Origin: Phlegmacium glaucopus
Taxonomy: Eukaryota > Basidiomycota > Agaricomycetes > Agaricales > Cortinariaceae
DNA: 64,000 nucleotides
Reading direction: 5' to 3'
Assembly (NCBI GenBank): GCA_015039465.1
Contig: MU130381.1
Location: 906,196 to 970,195 of the forward strand
Shown: positions 10,754-23,352 of the stretch, in pieces
Numbering within the stretch: position 1 is the first letter of the stretch
Layout of the letters: every line of letters starts with the position of its first letter
Position numbers and translations under genes: made by a program
The notes under the pieces: model-generated
Database searches by the model: none
What the model saw: the letters and a program-made list of their open reading frames with translations, nothing else
Told to the model about the DNA's origin: nothing

Positions 10754-10969
10754 GTGCCATCAGGAAAAAATATCTTTAATCTATAGTGTTATGAAACAGA
10801 TTAAGTTCCTACTTCCAATGTATGACTAACTTTAAGCAAAAGCATCTGTGCATCCACATGGGTCACCGACAAGTTGTGGGTGTTGTGCCTATCTACTAAG
10901 GCCCATTTTTTTTCTCCAAAAATTGATGTCTTGGACGATCGTTATGATTCATCAACCTGAAATTAGTGA

Positions 10970-11125
10970 TTGTCCTGTACTTTACAGTCCCCCACATACT
11001 CCACCGGAATCCGGTGGACTTCACCAGACTCCACTTGGACTCTGATATGTCACATCATGTCACATCCTGGACTCCACCGGACTCCACTGGACTCCACCAG
11101 ACTCCACCAGACTCCACCAGACTCA
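10970..11125 (+). repeat. GGACTCC-family repeat copy
   Basis: Starts GTACTTTACAGTCCCCCACA, followed by CCGGAATCCGGTGGAC and runs of ACTCCACCAG. It shows the alternative end form of the family seen at 36445 (inverted). Confidence 0.6.
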
Positions 11126-11141
11126 ATGATAGATCATCCTT

Positions 11142-11352
11142 TTAGGACCCTGAATCTGTTGAAATTCTATTAATAGCTTCTTTTCTTATTGAGAAAAATG
11201 CAAAATACATTTTTAAACACAGCATTAAATGGGATTTGGCCTATGGGAAAAATTTCCCAAAGAGGAAATATTGAATAGAATGATAGAGGATCTTCTTAGG
11301 ACCCTAAATCTACTTAAAATCTATTAATAGCTTCTTTCCTTATTGAGAAAGG
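11142..11352. repeat. Tandem pair of AGGACCCT...TTATTGAG repeats
   Basis: Two related ~60-bp units (11142-11207 and 11297-11352): TTAGGACCCTGAATCTGTTG, then CTATTAATAGCTTC, then TTATTGAGAAA. A third unit lies at 13033-13095. The function is unknown; they may be the ends of a dispersed element. Confidence 0.55.
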
Positions 11353-11511
11353 GCTATATTAAACAAACTTAAGTCCAAATTTGAGTTGTATCATTTAGAG
11401 ACTTAGAGTTGCCTTTCTTGGATGATAGCTAAATATAAATACTGTGTGCCTGCCAAGACTTTATTTTTATATTTGTTTGCATTTGAGGCCATATGTTGAA
11501 ATGGTGGTGGA

Positions 11512-11675
11512 GTCTGCCAGAGTCCACCAGACAAGTCTGGCGGAATATGTCCGGTAAGACTCCACTGGACTTCAGCAGACTGGACTCACAAATTTGGCCC
11601 ATGTCACACTGAAAAATCCTGGACTGGAGTCCGGTGGAGTCCGGTGGAGTATGTGGGGGAGTGTACAGTCCTCCT
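11512..11675 (-). repeat. GGACTCC-family repeat, full copy, inverted
   Basis: Reverse complement of the type seen at 316-481, including the core CAAATTTGGCCCATGTCAC and the end TATGTGGGGGAGTGTACAGT. It ends eight bases before the ATG of the following BTB relic. Confidence 0.65.
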
Positions 11676-11683
11676 TTTACACT

Positions 11684-12289
11684 ATGGCTCTCGCATCCGC
11701 CGCTCGCATCACTTCTGCCAATATGAATTTCAATACTGCTACTGCTATGAGTGATGATATCAATCAATTCCATGACTACGTCGAAGATATTACACCCGAC
11801 AATGGAATCCCCATCTTTTGACCTGGCCAACTCCCTCCTATACTTCATATCGCAGGCGGTCACTTTTTCTTTCAAACCGAACACATTCATTTCAAAGTCC
11901 ATTGATACTTCTTTGACCGAGAATCTGTTTGGCTCGCAGAACAACTGGCATTCGTTGACGAAGACCTAGCCGATGGGAACATGTTAGCACAGTCCAGAAT
12001 TCGAGGAACCAACATATTCAACGCTATTGAACTTCCTGGAATCACCGCTAAACAATTTGCTTCTCTCCTTTGGGTTATCTACAACCCTCACTATGGAAGT
12101 CATCAAGCCAATACCCGAACCTGGAAAGACATTAATACTGCCGCGAAAGCACTCAAGATGGCACAAATCCTTACACTTTCGGAACATAAGATCAAGATCA
12201 ATTTACGACTCGATCAACAAGAAGAAGAACAACAGAAGCAAGAATTAGCTGAATACTTCAAGAACAATAAAATCAAGGACGATCTTTAG
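11684..12289 (+). pseudogene. BTB/POZ-family protein relic
   Basis: In a single frame from ATG 11684 the protein reads through two TGA codons (11819-11821 and in HFKVH*YFFDRES near 11909) to TAG 12287. The part between and after them has the BTB fold pattern of mushroom proteins: a strand block around GGHFFFQTEHIHFKVH, then FFDRESVWLAEQLAF, ITAKQFASLLWVIYNPHY, and TWKDINTAAKALKMAQILTL. Members are thought to act as adaptors for cullin-3 ligases or as regulators; the target here is unknown. Both stops fit CGA to TGA changes. The tail is Gln/Glu-rich. Confidence 0.7.
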
Positions 12290-12305
12290 GCTAATAGAAG
12301 GCTAA

Positions 12306-12722
12306 TGTTATGAACGTCTGGTACGCTCATGGCCCCCTTATTTCTTTTCTCCCCTTTTCCCTATCCATGCCCCTTTACACCATCGCTCCCCAATCTACCC
12401 TTTGCCCTACATCTTCCTTTGTACTATATATAGCTATTGCTCCCGCTTCCCTTATCTCTGACTCGTACTGACTTGTATCCTTAGCATGGACCATCTCTCT
12501 ATCTCTGACTCAACCCTCTAGTATATAAGAGCCATACCCATAGCTACAATCCTTAGTTTAGACCTTCTGTATTCCCTACGGTCTTAATCTACCAGCTTGC
12601 TCAGAATGCGCCGTCCTCAGTCCTACCTTGGTGAATATGATTGCAGTTGTATCTAAGTCCCTAGTTACTTGGTCTATCGGCCCAGCACCGAACGCGAGTG
12701 CAAGCTTATAGTCACCATAACA
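12306..12722 (+). repeat. Probable solo LTR
   Basis: A 417-bp segment starting TGTTATGAACG and ending CACCATAACA, with TATA boxes (TACTATATATAGC near 12423 and TAGTATATAAGAGCC near 12519). Pyrimidine-rich composition fits a fungal LTR. The five flanking bases (GCTAA and CCAGC) do not match, and I see no partner copy in this window. Confidence 0.5.
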
Positions 12723-12734
12723 CCAGCCATTTTC

Positions 12735-12895
12735 AAGTTTTGAGTCTGAGTTAAGTCCAAGTTAAGTCCAAGTAAATTGCTCAGACTACTTGGAATCTGA
12801 TTGGACTGTGTGTCATCAGATTCTGGTTGGATTCTGGTTGGAACTTACTCAGACTCAGTCCAAGTAAATTGCTTGGACTACTTGTTTGTACCCAT
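12735..12895. repeat. GTCCAAGT/CAGACT repeat
   Basis: Repeated AAGTCCAAGTTAAGTCCAAG and the inverse, with CAGACTACTTGGAATCTGAT. It is related in style to 13240-13445 and 15045-15130: short oligomers in both orientations. Confidence 0.5.
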
Positions 12896-13032
12896 GTTTG
12901 TCCTCTTCCCACACAGACCATTGGTCACATGATCACAGATAAGCATGATTTCAAGCATATGGTGCTGGGTCAGGGTAGATTACATCAAATTCCAAAAAAG
13001 GAATTTTTTTTTAAAAGATGGTAGAGAATTGT

Positions 13033-13095
13033 TTTAGGACCCTGAATATGTTTAAATTCTATTAATAGCAGCTCTCCTTATTGAGAAATTGCAAA
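13033..13095. repeat. Third AGGACCCT...TTATTGAG unit
   Basis: TTTTAGGACCCTGAATATG through CTATTAATAG to TTATTGAGAAATTGC, matching the units at 11142 and 11297. Confidence 0.55.
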
Positions 13096-13239
13096 ATACT
13101 TTTCTGGACACAGCAGTTAAACATTTTCTATGAAAATTCATAAATTCTGAGGGACTCCCAGGGCCTCCTGATGTGATTTAATCCAGATGGTAAATGCACT
13201 GGGATGCACTAAAGGTGTCAAAATCATTTTTCCTGATGC

Positions 13240-13445
13240 AGTCCAAGTTCAGTCCAAGTTCAGTCTGAGCTGAGTCTGACCTGAGTCTGAGCTGACAGAT
13301 TTTTACTTAGACTCAGACTCAGCTCAGACTCAGCTCAGACTCAGCTCAGACTAAACTTGGACTGAATGAACTGAACTTGGACTTTTGATGTTTTTACTCA
13401 GACTACTCAGATTCTGATCGGACTGGTGGGGGAGTGTAAAGTCTT
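13240..13445. repeat. CTGAGT/ACTCAG hairpin repeat with CACTCCCCC-type end
   Basis: Left part repeats GTCTGAGCTGA, right part repeats TCAGCTCAGAC, so the segment can fold into a long hairpin around 13305. It finishes GGTGGGGGAGTGTAAAGTC, the same type of end as the GGACTCC family. This suggests one superfamily of elements with different internal oligomers. Confidence 0.55.
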
Positions 13446-14576
13446 GCACTGTATCATCATGGTCACTTCCAGATGTTTTTAGACCTAGGCAAACGTCCTA
13501 AATTCCATAAATCCTAGTTTAAACATTAGTTTCCCAGTACATTGAAAAAGAATAATTTAAGTACCATTGGGTGTGTAGTTGCTGGAGTTGCCATCATGGC
13601 AACAGCATCTGTATGCACATGCAGGGAAAAAGCCACCCAATAGGCTTTTTGTATATTCCTATAATTATGGGCCTTGTCAAGAGCACATGCAAGGAATTTG
13701 CAGTTGTAGCTGGTGCTGGAGCCATCCCTGGAGCACCTGGTCAAAATCTGATATTAAGTAAGGCCTAGGTAAAAAATTAGAAATTAGAACCAGATATGAG
13801 AAAGAAAATGGAGAGAAGGAAAGCCAACATTTGGGGTAGTGATAGCAATACAATGGCCTTGACCATTATTGCATCTTTGGTCCCAGATCACTTTCTGCCA
13901 TGTAAGAACTCCTATGTACTAAATATTTGTGCAATTCTGACCGAAGTTGTGGGATGAGATTAACAGGGACAACAATCACAAATGGAAGATCTGGGATGCT
14001 TGAATCCTTTCCCTGCCATTTCATGCCATCTGTGAGTGCATTTGATAAGCATTGCAGACATATTTGATTGAAGAGTTCAGACTTATGGAATGAGCCAGGG
14101 AAGCACTGGTGCTTTGTGAAATATTCTCAGTAGTAAGCAAGGATGGCTATAAAAGCTGTGATCTGGATAGTTTTTCCCAATCCTACACCATCCATCAGAA
14201 GCATTGCATTTCCAAGAAATGCATTTTGGAGCATTTCGACAACCCCAACAAGCTGGTGCCATCTCAAAGTCAGAGGATTTCCATTACCTGGAAGTTCCAA
14301 CCATCCTTGCCCCTCTGCAGACCAAGGTGTTGGAATTATTTTAATACATGCTAGATCACGTCATATTGCATCATTATGGTATCAGCAGATATTGACCAAT
14401 AGCAGTATTCACTCATAGATACAGGTAGATTATTATCACTGTACAGCCATATTTTTAGTTAGTATAAGTAGCTAACCATTAAGGAGGGGACTCTTTATCG
14501 GTTTAAACCAATACTATTGCATATCCCTGCCCTCATATATTAACCTAAGCTTTGCTTAAGTTATCATACAAGTCTA
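13446..14576. other. Gene-free decayed stretch
   Basis: Only short open frames with no recognisable motif. No repeat boundary is evident. Confidence 0.4.
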
Positions 14577-14885
14577 TTACTTTAAACCGACACCCCAATT
14601 TTCAACACAAGGATCATGAATACCAAAAGGGTCCAGGGAAGAATTGAAAAATGGAACTCTCTTATCTGGGAGACCTAGTATATTCCAGAGTTGCTCTTGT
14701 GTTACAGTCCTAAGTTCTTCCACCCCATCAGACCACTGGAAATCTATGTTTGGCATCTCCTCAAGATTGAGCCTGGGTGTCATACCATGCTCTACTTCAG
14801 CGTCAGGATCAGAGAGGATGAGTTGCCCCCGCAAAGTCACAGCTAGAAATTCCACCTGTTTAGTGAGGTCTTTGCTGTAAGCCAC
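14577..14885 (-). pseudogene. Unrecognised coding fragment
   Basis: A 102-codon frame with protein-like composition (LTKQVEFLAVTLRGQLILS, then an acidic stretch and RTVTQEQLWNILGLPDKRVP). It is not recognised. The frame runs out at both ends into AT-rich sequence, so it is probably one exon or a relic of a transposon-linked gene. Confidence 0.3.
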
Positions 14886-15044
14886 CTAATCTGATCAAAT
14901 CTGAGCACATTTTGGGGGCATTCTGAGCAGAATGGAAACTATATACCTCCCTAACCTTAATAAAACCCTAACCAAACCTTAACCCAAACCTTAACCAAAC
15001 CTTAACAGAAGTAGCTGGTAGGTATCTATTTTCTCAGATCCACT

Positions 15045-15135
15045 TGGATTTACTCAGAATCCAAGCAGAATCTGAGCAGAATCTGAGCAGAATTGGTCAG
15101 ATCTAACAATTCTGATCAGATCTGGTGGAACAGAA
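15045..15135. repeat. AGAATCTGAGC repeat
   Basis: Short repeats of CAGAATCTGAGCAGAATC followed by inverted CTGATCAGATC. It resembles the segments at 34640-34690 and 36105-36135. Confidence 0.45.
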
Positions 15136-15439
15136 AAGTACTGAGAAAAGGAGAAAGCATCATAATAATAGAGGCACAGTGGGGAATTACCTCCAAAAGA
15201 GGGACAAACCCTGAGTCATGAAGTCCATGAAATGAACTTCACAACCCTCAATACCCACAAATGCAACCCCAATTCAAAAGAACATGCTTCTAACATCTTA
15301 AAAAGGTCCACATATTTTTTACAGGCTCATATACACATCACTGCACACCTCTGAGAGGTGGGTTACAAAAAAAAATCTATTTTTCAATTCTAATCTCCAA
15401 CCTAATCAACATAAAAGATGACAGTACAAACAAAAAATA

Positions 15440-16030
15440 AAGAGGGAGGTTGTGAATCCTTTTTACATAAAGGGCCTGGCTTCATATACCCCATGGATGT
15501 GCATGGCCATGTGTCATTTTCTGTCTCACTCTCAGAGTTTTCCTCAGTGAAAATCTATTCTATTCTATTCCTCTGGATGAGGCAATCTATGTTTTGCATT
15601 TCGGCTTATCAAATGTTCAGAATCATATCAATGCACATTTTCTCAACCAGCTCTGTGCAGTTACATCAGCATGGTGATCATCTTTTATATACTGATGAAG
15701 AGAATATGACTGATAAGGAGTTGGAGGTGTATGGTATTGACTGGGAAGCATTACAGAATGACCATATTTTGGAATCAGCACAGAAAAGTGGACAATCCAA
15801 CACTAATACCACATTGGGTTGGATGAGTAGGGCTACCTGATAATTTAAATGAGGTTCTACTTTTTCCTCCTAATGCACCTTTTAAAGATGATTCTTTTAA
15901 TTTTGATACTTTATTGAGATTTTGGATAGCAGCACAACCTCAGAATATTTCTATTGCATCAATTTAGCTTTATGAATTTGCCTTAGCATGTACTATATAT
16001 GATAATATTTTTTGGATTGTAATGAAATAG
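15440..16030 (+). pseudogene. Hypothetical-protein relic
   Basis: Frame ending at 15840 has YTDEENMTDKELEVYGIDWE, and after a shift of frame near 15830 the sense resumes with GLPDNLNEVLLFPPNAPFKD to a stop at about 15966. The spacing ELEVYGIDW...GLP-NLNEV resembles a hypothetical protein often met in mushroom transposon clusters; the function is unknown to me. Confidence 0.4.
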
Positions 16031-18455
16031 ATGCTTTATGATTCCTCTATAATACCATCTCTGAAAATAACCTAAACCTGACCTTAGAGCTCCTGTGCAT
16101 CCTTCCATGCATCACTGATATGCTTAGAGAAAGAAATAAGTAGGAAGCTATTTACTGCACCATCAGCCATTGTTGTGCCATGAAGGTGCTCAGGCTGAAA
16201 AGCCATCATCATTACAGTGGCCTGGTGCACAACAACTTGAAGACCATACCATATAATAACCATTATTTTCATTCACAGTCAAAGCACCAGGATGGTTGAT
16301 CTCAGACATATGAATATGATGCTTTATACCATGATTGAGATTGTGACTGCACTTGATGACCTTGATGCCATTGAATTCATGTTGGCCAGCTTTAAGTAAC
16401 TCTGCAACAGAGAATGCTGGCTGATGAAGCTTAAGCTGCTTGATCTAAATAACATGATAAAATCAAGACAAAATTGAACAAGTTAAGATACTTACAATCT
16501 CCTAATTCTCCCAATGGGATGCAGTTTGTCTCTTGAAGCCACAGTAAAGATTTTTGAAATTGAGATGAGCTTCAAAAAGTTCTGGATTTTGGCTTTGGAC
16601 AGCTTGTACATCATTAAATGATTTGAAAAAATTGTCTAGCTACAGATAGACAAGATTAGAATAGGTAAAGCACATGAAAAGTAGGACTCACAAGTCATTG
16701 ACTTATATCCTCCTTGTCCCAAATATCTGCAGCAGAACCCAGCAAAAATGTCAGATTCTCACTAGATTCAGTGAAATCTGAAATAGTGAGGCCTTTGAGT
16801 CTGGATATAGATGCAGAATCAAGCAAGAAAGCATCCCATAAAATGCCACATCATCAGTCACATATGCATTGAGTTGAAATTTTAAAGTATACAATCTATC
16901 AGCTTACAATTGGTTAACTGCTGCTTTTAACTTTTTTTTTTTTTTTTATAACTTTTATTTGCTTTATAGGGCATGTTAGAAAGGCAGGATAGACACAGGA
17001 TAGTTGACTTGATGAGTTGGGATGAGTAGTGTTAGGGTGACTAACTAGTGTAAGTTGTGACCATCTGCCACAAACTGTCACATTTGCCAATGCTTATTGC
17101 TACATAGAGCAGAATGGAATTAGGACAACCACTACTCATTTTATAGGTAATGCTGAGGTAGTAAAAGCATTTCAAGACTATGAATATCTAGTCTTTAATA
17201 AAGACTCCTTCCTATCTTACTCTTAAATTCTACAAGACAATACAAGTTGATATAAAGACTCATAGCTCAGATGGACTTGTAGTAACAACTGTTAACAATT
17301 AGAAGTCTCTGAATTGAAGTTGTAATATATTATTCTACTGCTGAATACTGTTATTCAGGCCTTCCTCAATGTTTAATTGCTGTTTAATTACCAAAAAAAA
17401 AGCTTAGCCCTTTGAGTGCTTGCTGATATTCAAATAACCTTAAGATGATCACAACTATTTTTATTTAAATAAAAATACTTAAAGATTAGTTTGTAGTTTG
17501 AGACTAATGGTATGCAACAGAACCAACATGACTTGTCAGCAGACTTTACTGAAGTCTTGTCTGAAAAATGGAATATTGACTTCTTTAGACCAGATTTTGA
17601 GTCTTCTATCCTCTAAACCTCACTCTCCTAAATATGAACAGTAGTGCATTTTAAATTCTCAGGAACAACATCATTGTCATTTAAAGAATTTGATGGACTT
17701 TCTATCTTAGCTCATAACAAATATTACTTTTCTGCACACAAATATACATTTCTGTATCAACAAACAGATTAAAATTAACCTGAAATTTGGCCAGAAGATT
17801 TATTTTTACTAGGCTAAGGCTAAGGCTAACTGCAAAGAATGTTTTTGAGGAATGGAAGCAAGCAACTTCTATTATTAGTTATTTTAAAAGCTATTAATGT
17901 TTAACTAAAGAGTAGATCACATGTTCTATTAATAAAGAGAATTTATTTTAGAGAAGTATATTCTGATTTTGAATTATATAAACAACACCTTGGTAAAGAT
18001 AAAACTCAGGCAATTGATTTTTTAACTCTTTTAATTAATCAAAAACCTATTTAAGCTTATCTATTCACACTTATAACTTTAACCTTCAGCACTTTATTAA
18101 GCTGCAAAAATACAATAAATATTAATTGTAGCTTAAGGATTTTTATATTATAATTCTTTTTACTTGGTTATATTTGTAAAATACTGTTTTTTGAATAAAT
18201 TTTGTAATTTAAAATTATAAATAAAAGACACTACTTCTATTTTTACTCAAAGGAAAAACTATGACAAGTGAAAATATAAATAAGTTTTGTATGTAAATAA
18301 GTATTTTGCATAATTTAAGTTAAATCAATCAATACTATGTTAATAAAAAATTCCTTTTTTGGAGAATTTTATCAGAAGCTATTTGACCAAAGATTATGTG
18401 TAAAATAGAATAAATACTCACATGGACATTATGGTGCTCACTACATGTTTGTTTG
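16031..18455. other. AT-rich stretch without a supported gene
   Basis: Very AT-rich, with homopolymer runs (about 16930-16950). A short protein-like patch near 17935-18055 (KRIYFREVYSDFELYKQHLG in one frame) suggests decayed coding sequence. Nothing else is recognised. Confidence 0.4.
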
Positions 18456-18895
18456 ACTTGTAAGCACACTGCCTCAATACACAACCATAACTTCAAGTTA
18501 GGAAACTTAGTGCTAGTACACAATACAGCAATAGAAAAAGTGCTCAACAGGAAGATGCGCATGTGCTACCTAGGACCATATATCATCATTGCAAGGAACC
18601 AAGGAGGAGTGTATATTATTGCAGAACTGGATGGCGCAGTTTTCAACTGGCCAGTGGCAGCACTTATTTTGCACACACAAAGCTCAATATTCCATCCCTT
18701 GAGGCCCTGATCAAAGTAACAAGATCAGAATCAGCAAGAGTGTCGGACGCCAAGTTACACATGTTAGGAAATAGCTACAAACACTCGAGCGCCCTCCCAC
18801 CTTCTCAGAAACACCTCGTACAAATGAAAGAATCAGAAACAGCAGATCCAGAAGATGATGACAACAAAGAAGATGATTTACTGGAAGATGACTGA
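18456..18895 (+). pseudogene. Gypsy integrase C-terminal fragment
   Basis: Frame 1 reads FKLGNLVLVHNTAIEKVLNR, then a YLGPYIIIARNQGGVYIIAE block, the C-terminal SH3-like domain that follows the DDE core in fungal Ty3/gypsy integrases. The frame changes near 18700 (IPSLEALIKVTRSESARVSD) and ends in an acidic tail at TGA 18893. No integrase core, RT or gag is found upstream, so only the 3' end of the element survives. A purine run (AGTAGGGAGGAGAAGAGAA, about 18912-18930) follows and probably is its polypurine tract, placing a 3' LTR start near 18932. It belongs to a different lineage from the element at 482. Confidence 0.7.
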
Positions 18896-18931
18896 GGACA
18901 GTCATTATTTCAGTAGGGAGGAGAAGAGAAC

Positions 18932-20609
18932 TGACTTCAAAAAAATTTCTATTCATTTTAAATCATTCATTCAAAAGTGCTTATAATTTTCTGATAGACA
19001 ATTTCAACAATTAAGACACATACAAGATCTTGTGCACTCTTCAAAGGGGTAAAGCGATGAAGGGATCTGAGCTTTCACCTCAATATTCCATTGTCTTGAG
19101 TTATTTCTTATTTTGTTTCATTTTCAACCAAAATTTTATTAATGTCAAGAAAACACAAAATAGATAATATACAAGCATATATCAATTCCAAAAAAAAATT
19201 ATGATAGTCCAAGAAAAAGAAGGTGTGAAGTCAAGAAATTCACCTCCTGCCACCAGATGATCCCCCATGAGCCTGTTTTAAATCTCGATGATGATGCGCT
19301 GAAATGACTACTCAGGGATGATAGAGAAAATAGGACTTTTGGAGATATAAAATCTCTACTCAATCTTATACTCAATCAACTCTGTGTAAAAGATGAATTC
19401 GGGTTTCCTGGAAAGTTTAACTGTTCCAAAATTAAGAAATTCAATTCAAGTTTATACAACACAGAAAACTAATGATTTGGATCAATTTTAAAGTGTGATC
19501 AAACTTTTGAGTGTATTTGCAATTTATGGTTTGCACCAACAATCTAGCAAGAAGTTCCTTAAATCTTCTAGATTGATTTTCAACAAAATATTGTGCACAG
19601 ACAAGCCCAAGGCCTAACATGACTTAAACAACCAAAATTGCACACACTAAGGGACTCCTGTACCCTTGCTGTGACTAACACAATAAATTGCACACACTAA
19701 AGGAACTCTTGTTCCTTTGCTGTGACTAACAAAAACACCAACTTAACACCTCAACAACACTCACAAGCTCTGTGACACTGTGACAAAGTCACAAAAACTC
19801 GCTCTCAAATATAATTGACTTGAACTAAATCAAATAATATTTCTGCACCTCTTGTACACCTCTGAGAATTTAATAGTCTATTTTTCCTTAACCCACTTGC
19901 TAATTTCCAGCACTGGTTCAGAGCTGTACTCAATAGAAAATGTGGGGGGGGAAGCAAGAGATATCAAAATCTACTGTAACTACAGTTCTGGTTGCCTTTA
20001 TATACATACAAATATTTACAAAAGGGGAAATAGCTAGAAAAGTCTTTATACAATCTCTTTGAAACAAATGATACAGCTGTCAGAGACAGGTAGATTAATT
20101 AATTGATTGATACTCTGGGCTACTCTGGGTTTGTGATTAATTAATCACTCCCACATCAACTCTGAGCCCAGAGTTATATTGGTTTCATATGTCTATCATT
20201 TATTTCCGACAATTTTCAGAACGTTCCGAAACTTCCCCACAGTATAAATCTCAACCGTTTGGTCTCGTATGAGCACCTGTTTGAAACTCTGAGCGATTCT
20301 CCCACAGTCTAAAACATCGGCATGCTTTGTGTGACTTTTCCCCCTGTGTTTAGGTACTGTTTCTGTATAATATAGAGTTATCATGGAGTTTATATTATTT
20401 TGTAGTATTGAATAAATAGTCATTTGACCATATTCAAAAACTACTAAGTGTTTGAGTCAACAGAAACAGTAATTAGCAGTTGTAGGGCATACAACTCCAA
20501 TTCTGTTATTTAATTATCAGTTGTATTTAACAGTTGGGTGCACTTATTGATTTAATAATGCTGAAATAATAGACAAAATTTGCAAAATCCATGCATATGC
20601 AATTTTGAG
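18932..20609. other. Non-coding, possible decayed LTR
   Basis: No gene is supported. The start may be the 3' LTR of the preceding gypsy fragment (TG right after a purine tract). The far end has TTAATTAATTGATTGATAC and inverted TAATTAATCAC words near 20090-20145. Confidence 0.35.
19634..19733. repeat. Tandem duplication of a ~50-bp unit
   Basis: AATTGCACACACTAAGGGAC...TGCTGTGACTAACA occurs twice in a row with a few changes (19635-19681 and 19684-19731). Confidence 0.7.
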
Positions 20610-21661
20610 TCATATCAGTGCATCCTTAGCAGCTAACTCACATTCAAACAGGGCTATCTGAGCCTCGTAATACTTGTGCTGTTGACGCACTGCCTCGTGC
20701 TCTTGTAAAACCAATTCTTTTTCCAAACAAAGCTCCTCTTGAGAAGCACAGAACTGGAGTTGAAGGGGCTTGAACTTGAAGTGACTGTTGTCAGAGGATG
20801 ATGCCGAGGAAGAAGAAAACAGCAGAAATAAACACAAAGATGGAGTAGAAGACAACACAGCCTTGGGCTCACCAAAGCAAATAGGGGGACTGACAGAAGA
20901 ATGAACAGAAGATTCTTCTTCTAAAAATAAAGGAGTGGGTTTAGAAGGCATTGTGGGTACAACAACTTTGGCACAATTGGAATGAGAAGAAGACGAGGAA
21001 GGAATAGTGATGGAAGGTTTAGGCTTCTTGACAGAGGGGATGGGCTATTTCTCAATGTCTTTTGCTGATGACCTACCAAGGTCCATAATAGAAGCCAGCA
21101 CTTTGGGTGCTTTCAATAACTTGGAAGATTTGCTAGGGCTGGGGATGTCTTCAACGATGATAGTCTCTTCAGGGATTTGCTTGTTCTGGGAATGTTTTGG
21201 CTCAGAAATGACAGGCTTCTTCAAAGACATGACAATAGAGCATGCACGCTTCATGCTAGTGCAGCGTTGGCAACAAACACCATATTTTTGGGTGTCACAA
21301 CATGCACACTGGTGTCTGGACAACACACAGTGTTCACACTATTTCAAAGTCAATTATAACAACAAGAAAAGCAGACAAAAATACATACTCAGGGCTCATT
21401 AAGAACATAAGATCCTGCGGCTTGAGGAGGGGGTTGTGCCCTCTCCTTTCCTTTTGAAGGCACCTTCACTTCTTGGATCTCATTGTCATCATCCTCCCCA
21501 TCATCTTTGCTACCCCTACCCCTACAGTCAAACTCCTGATCCCTACCAGCTTTGCCATGAAAACAAGAAAGAAGAAAAAGGAGTATTTTGAGCAACACCA
21601 CATATAATCTTATAAGGAATAGCAGCTGTTCAACAGCATATTTCACCAGCATACACACCAA
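20610..21661 (-). pseudogene. Cys-rich, coiled-coil hypothetical protein, broken
   Basis: Three minus-strand frames in sequence. 21389-21661 is acidic with a nuclear-signal-like KGKERAQPP. 21045-21326 has closely spaced cysteines (HQCACCDTQKYGVCCQRC...KRACS). 20610-20951 is serine/proline-rich and ends in a charged helix (LEKELVLQEHEAVRQQHKYY). This layout, a small Cys cluster and then a coiled coil, recurs in multicopy mushroom proteins of unknown role. Frames do not join by obvious introns. Confidence 0.4.
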
Positions 21662-22079
21662 GGGTTTCCCATTTTAGAAATAAGTCACATGTGACTCCCA
21701 TTCTGAGAAAATAATGCATAGGAAAATAAGGGATGGGCAGGACCAGGTTCACACAAAGGGAGTAAAAATGGAAACATCCAAAAAGGGCAGCTAACAGGTT
21801 CTAAAATTTAATTAAACAGAACAATTTTCTTTAGGATCAACAGCACTGGAAGAGTTCATTTTAAAATTTCCTTTTGCTCTATATATAAAAAGGAGTGGAA
21901 AAGTCCCTTTCAATAGCTAGCCTCAGCCCTATATTCATTCTCACAAAGAGCCTTCAAAAGCTCTTTATTTCTTGTCTCTTCCAAAGCTTACTAATACATT
22001 TGCAAACACAATTGTTATTGTAATCAACAAATCACCTGATTTAAATGCTTGAACCATCAGAAATTAACATTTTCATGAA

Positions 22080-22742
22080 CTATAATATTTCTGTGGTGAG
22101 GGATTCAAATTCAGCTGAGTATTCCACCTCTGACACACCCTGGAACTTTTCCCAAAAGTTCTTTACTCCTTCCCGCTGAGACTGCCAGCTGACTACTGCT
22201 ATTGATTTGATAAACTTTATGGCAGGACCCAGTATAAATCCACCAGTGATAACATTCAGACCAAATAAAACCTCAGCCTGTTTCTTATAGGAATTGAATG
22301 ATTGAGAATCCATAAAGCATCCCACCTGGAACAATTTGTAAGTTTAAGTAAAAGCACTCTTTATTGAAGTGAAAACCCCCACCTGGTCTGTTCCCAGCAC
22401 CTTAGCAGTGGTATATGCATCTACCCCCATCTCATACATAACAGATCTTGCAGTGTTTGTGAAACTGAATTTTTTTTGTCTTTCATATATTGCAAATAGA
22501 GGTTGCATTCTTTGGAGTAGCTGTCTTGGTGTCGGCATATGAATGAGACTTGATCTTGTTCTGGTGTCACTGTCACTGTCACCTGCTTCTTGTGCAATCA
22601 TCCCCCAGGAATGGGGGTTGGTCAAATTAATAAATTGCCCAGGGGTAGTTAGTGTAGGCATTAGTAGCGAGAAGCAGAAAGCCAAAGAGAAAGAGGCTAA
22701 AGTGGAGAAGTACATGCAGAGCTCAAGTAGGAGCTGGAACAC
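22080..22742 (-). pseudogene. Unrecognised protein relic
   Basis: Two minus-strand frames (22344-22742, then 22080-22334) look like pieces of one protein, for example QLLQRMQPLFAIYERQKKFS, ending KVLGTDQVGVFTSIKSAFT. I do not recognise the family. A frame change near 22340 may be an intron or a lesion. Confidence 0.3.
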
Positions 22743-23319
22743 TGGGCCAACAAAAAACTAGCCCCAGACATGACAGAGAGCCATCATTGGAACTTTGTCT
22801 AAGTCTATGTGGTGCCACCAGACTTTTGTTCTTTGGCTACATCTCATCCATGCTATGGTCAAGTTTCAATTGAAGATTTTCTTTGCCAGGCCATGTGTTC
22901 ATTCTAATGCATTTTCCCTCTGGACTAAACCTGTTCCAAAGCCATGGTACAGATGCTGTAGCTGCAAGTGTGGGCAGTACTTATGGCTTTAGTGCACAGC
23001 CCCAGGCCCATAGATAACATTCCACTGGAATTTGTAGGATATTAGACACAGACCCAGAACTAGTAATCTTTTTTGGAAAGAACACCAGCCTCAAGAAAGT
23101 GCTTTAAGGAGATGCTTGGTTCAGCAATTTTTTTCTATGCTTGTCAATTGGCCTGTTGTGTTGCCTACTCACCTCCTGCTCTAATAATAGTTGCAGAAGG
23201 GATAGATAGATATAAATAAAACAAGTCAATGTCCCAAAGGCTGGAGGAAGGTAAAGGCTTTCTTGTGTTCCTGTGAAGGAAGACAAAGAAAGAAATTGCA
23301 TCAGTCGCACCAGTCACAC

Positions 23320-23352
23320 TGGTCCTACCAGTCATACCAGTCATACCAGTCA
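23320..23352. repeat. 9-bp microsatellite
   Basis: CATACCAGT is repeated about four times, with imperfect copies just upstream. Confidence 0.8.

Noticed and set aside
14946..15003. Interstitial telomere-like CCCTAACC / AACCTTAACC words
   Set aside because: Spacing is irregular and only one or two true CCCTAA units occur; composition of the surrounding repeat explains it.
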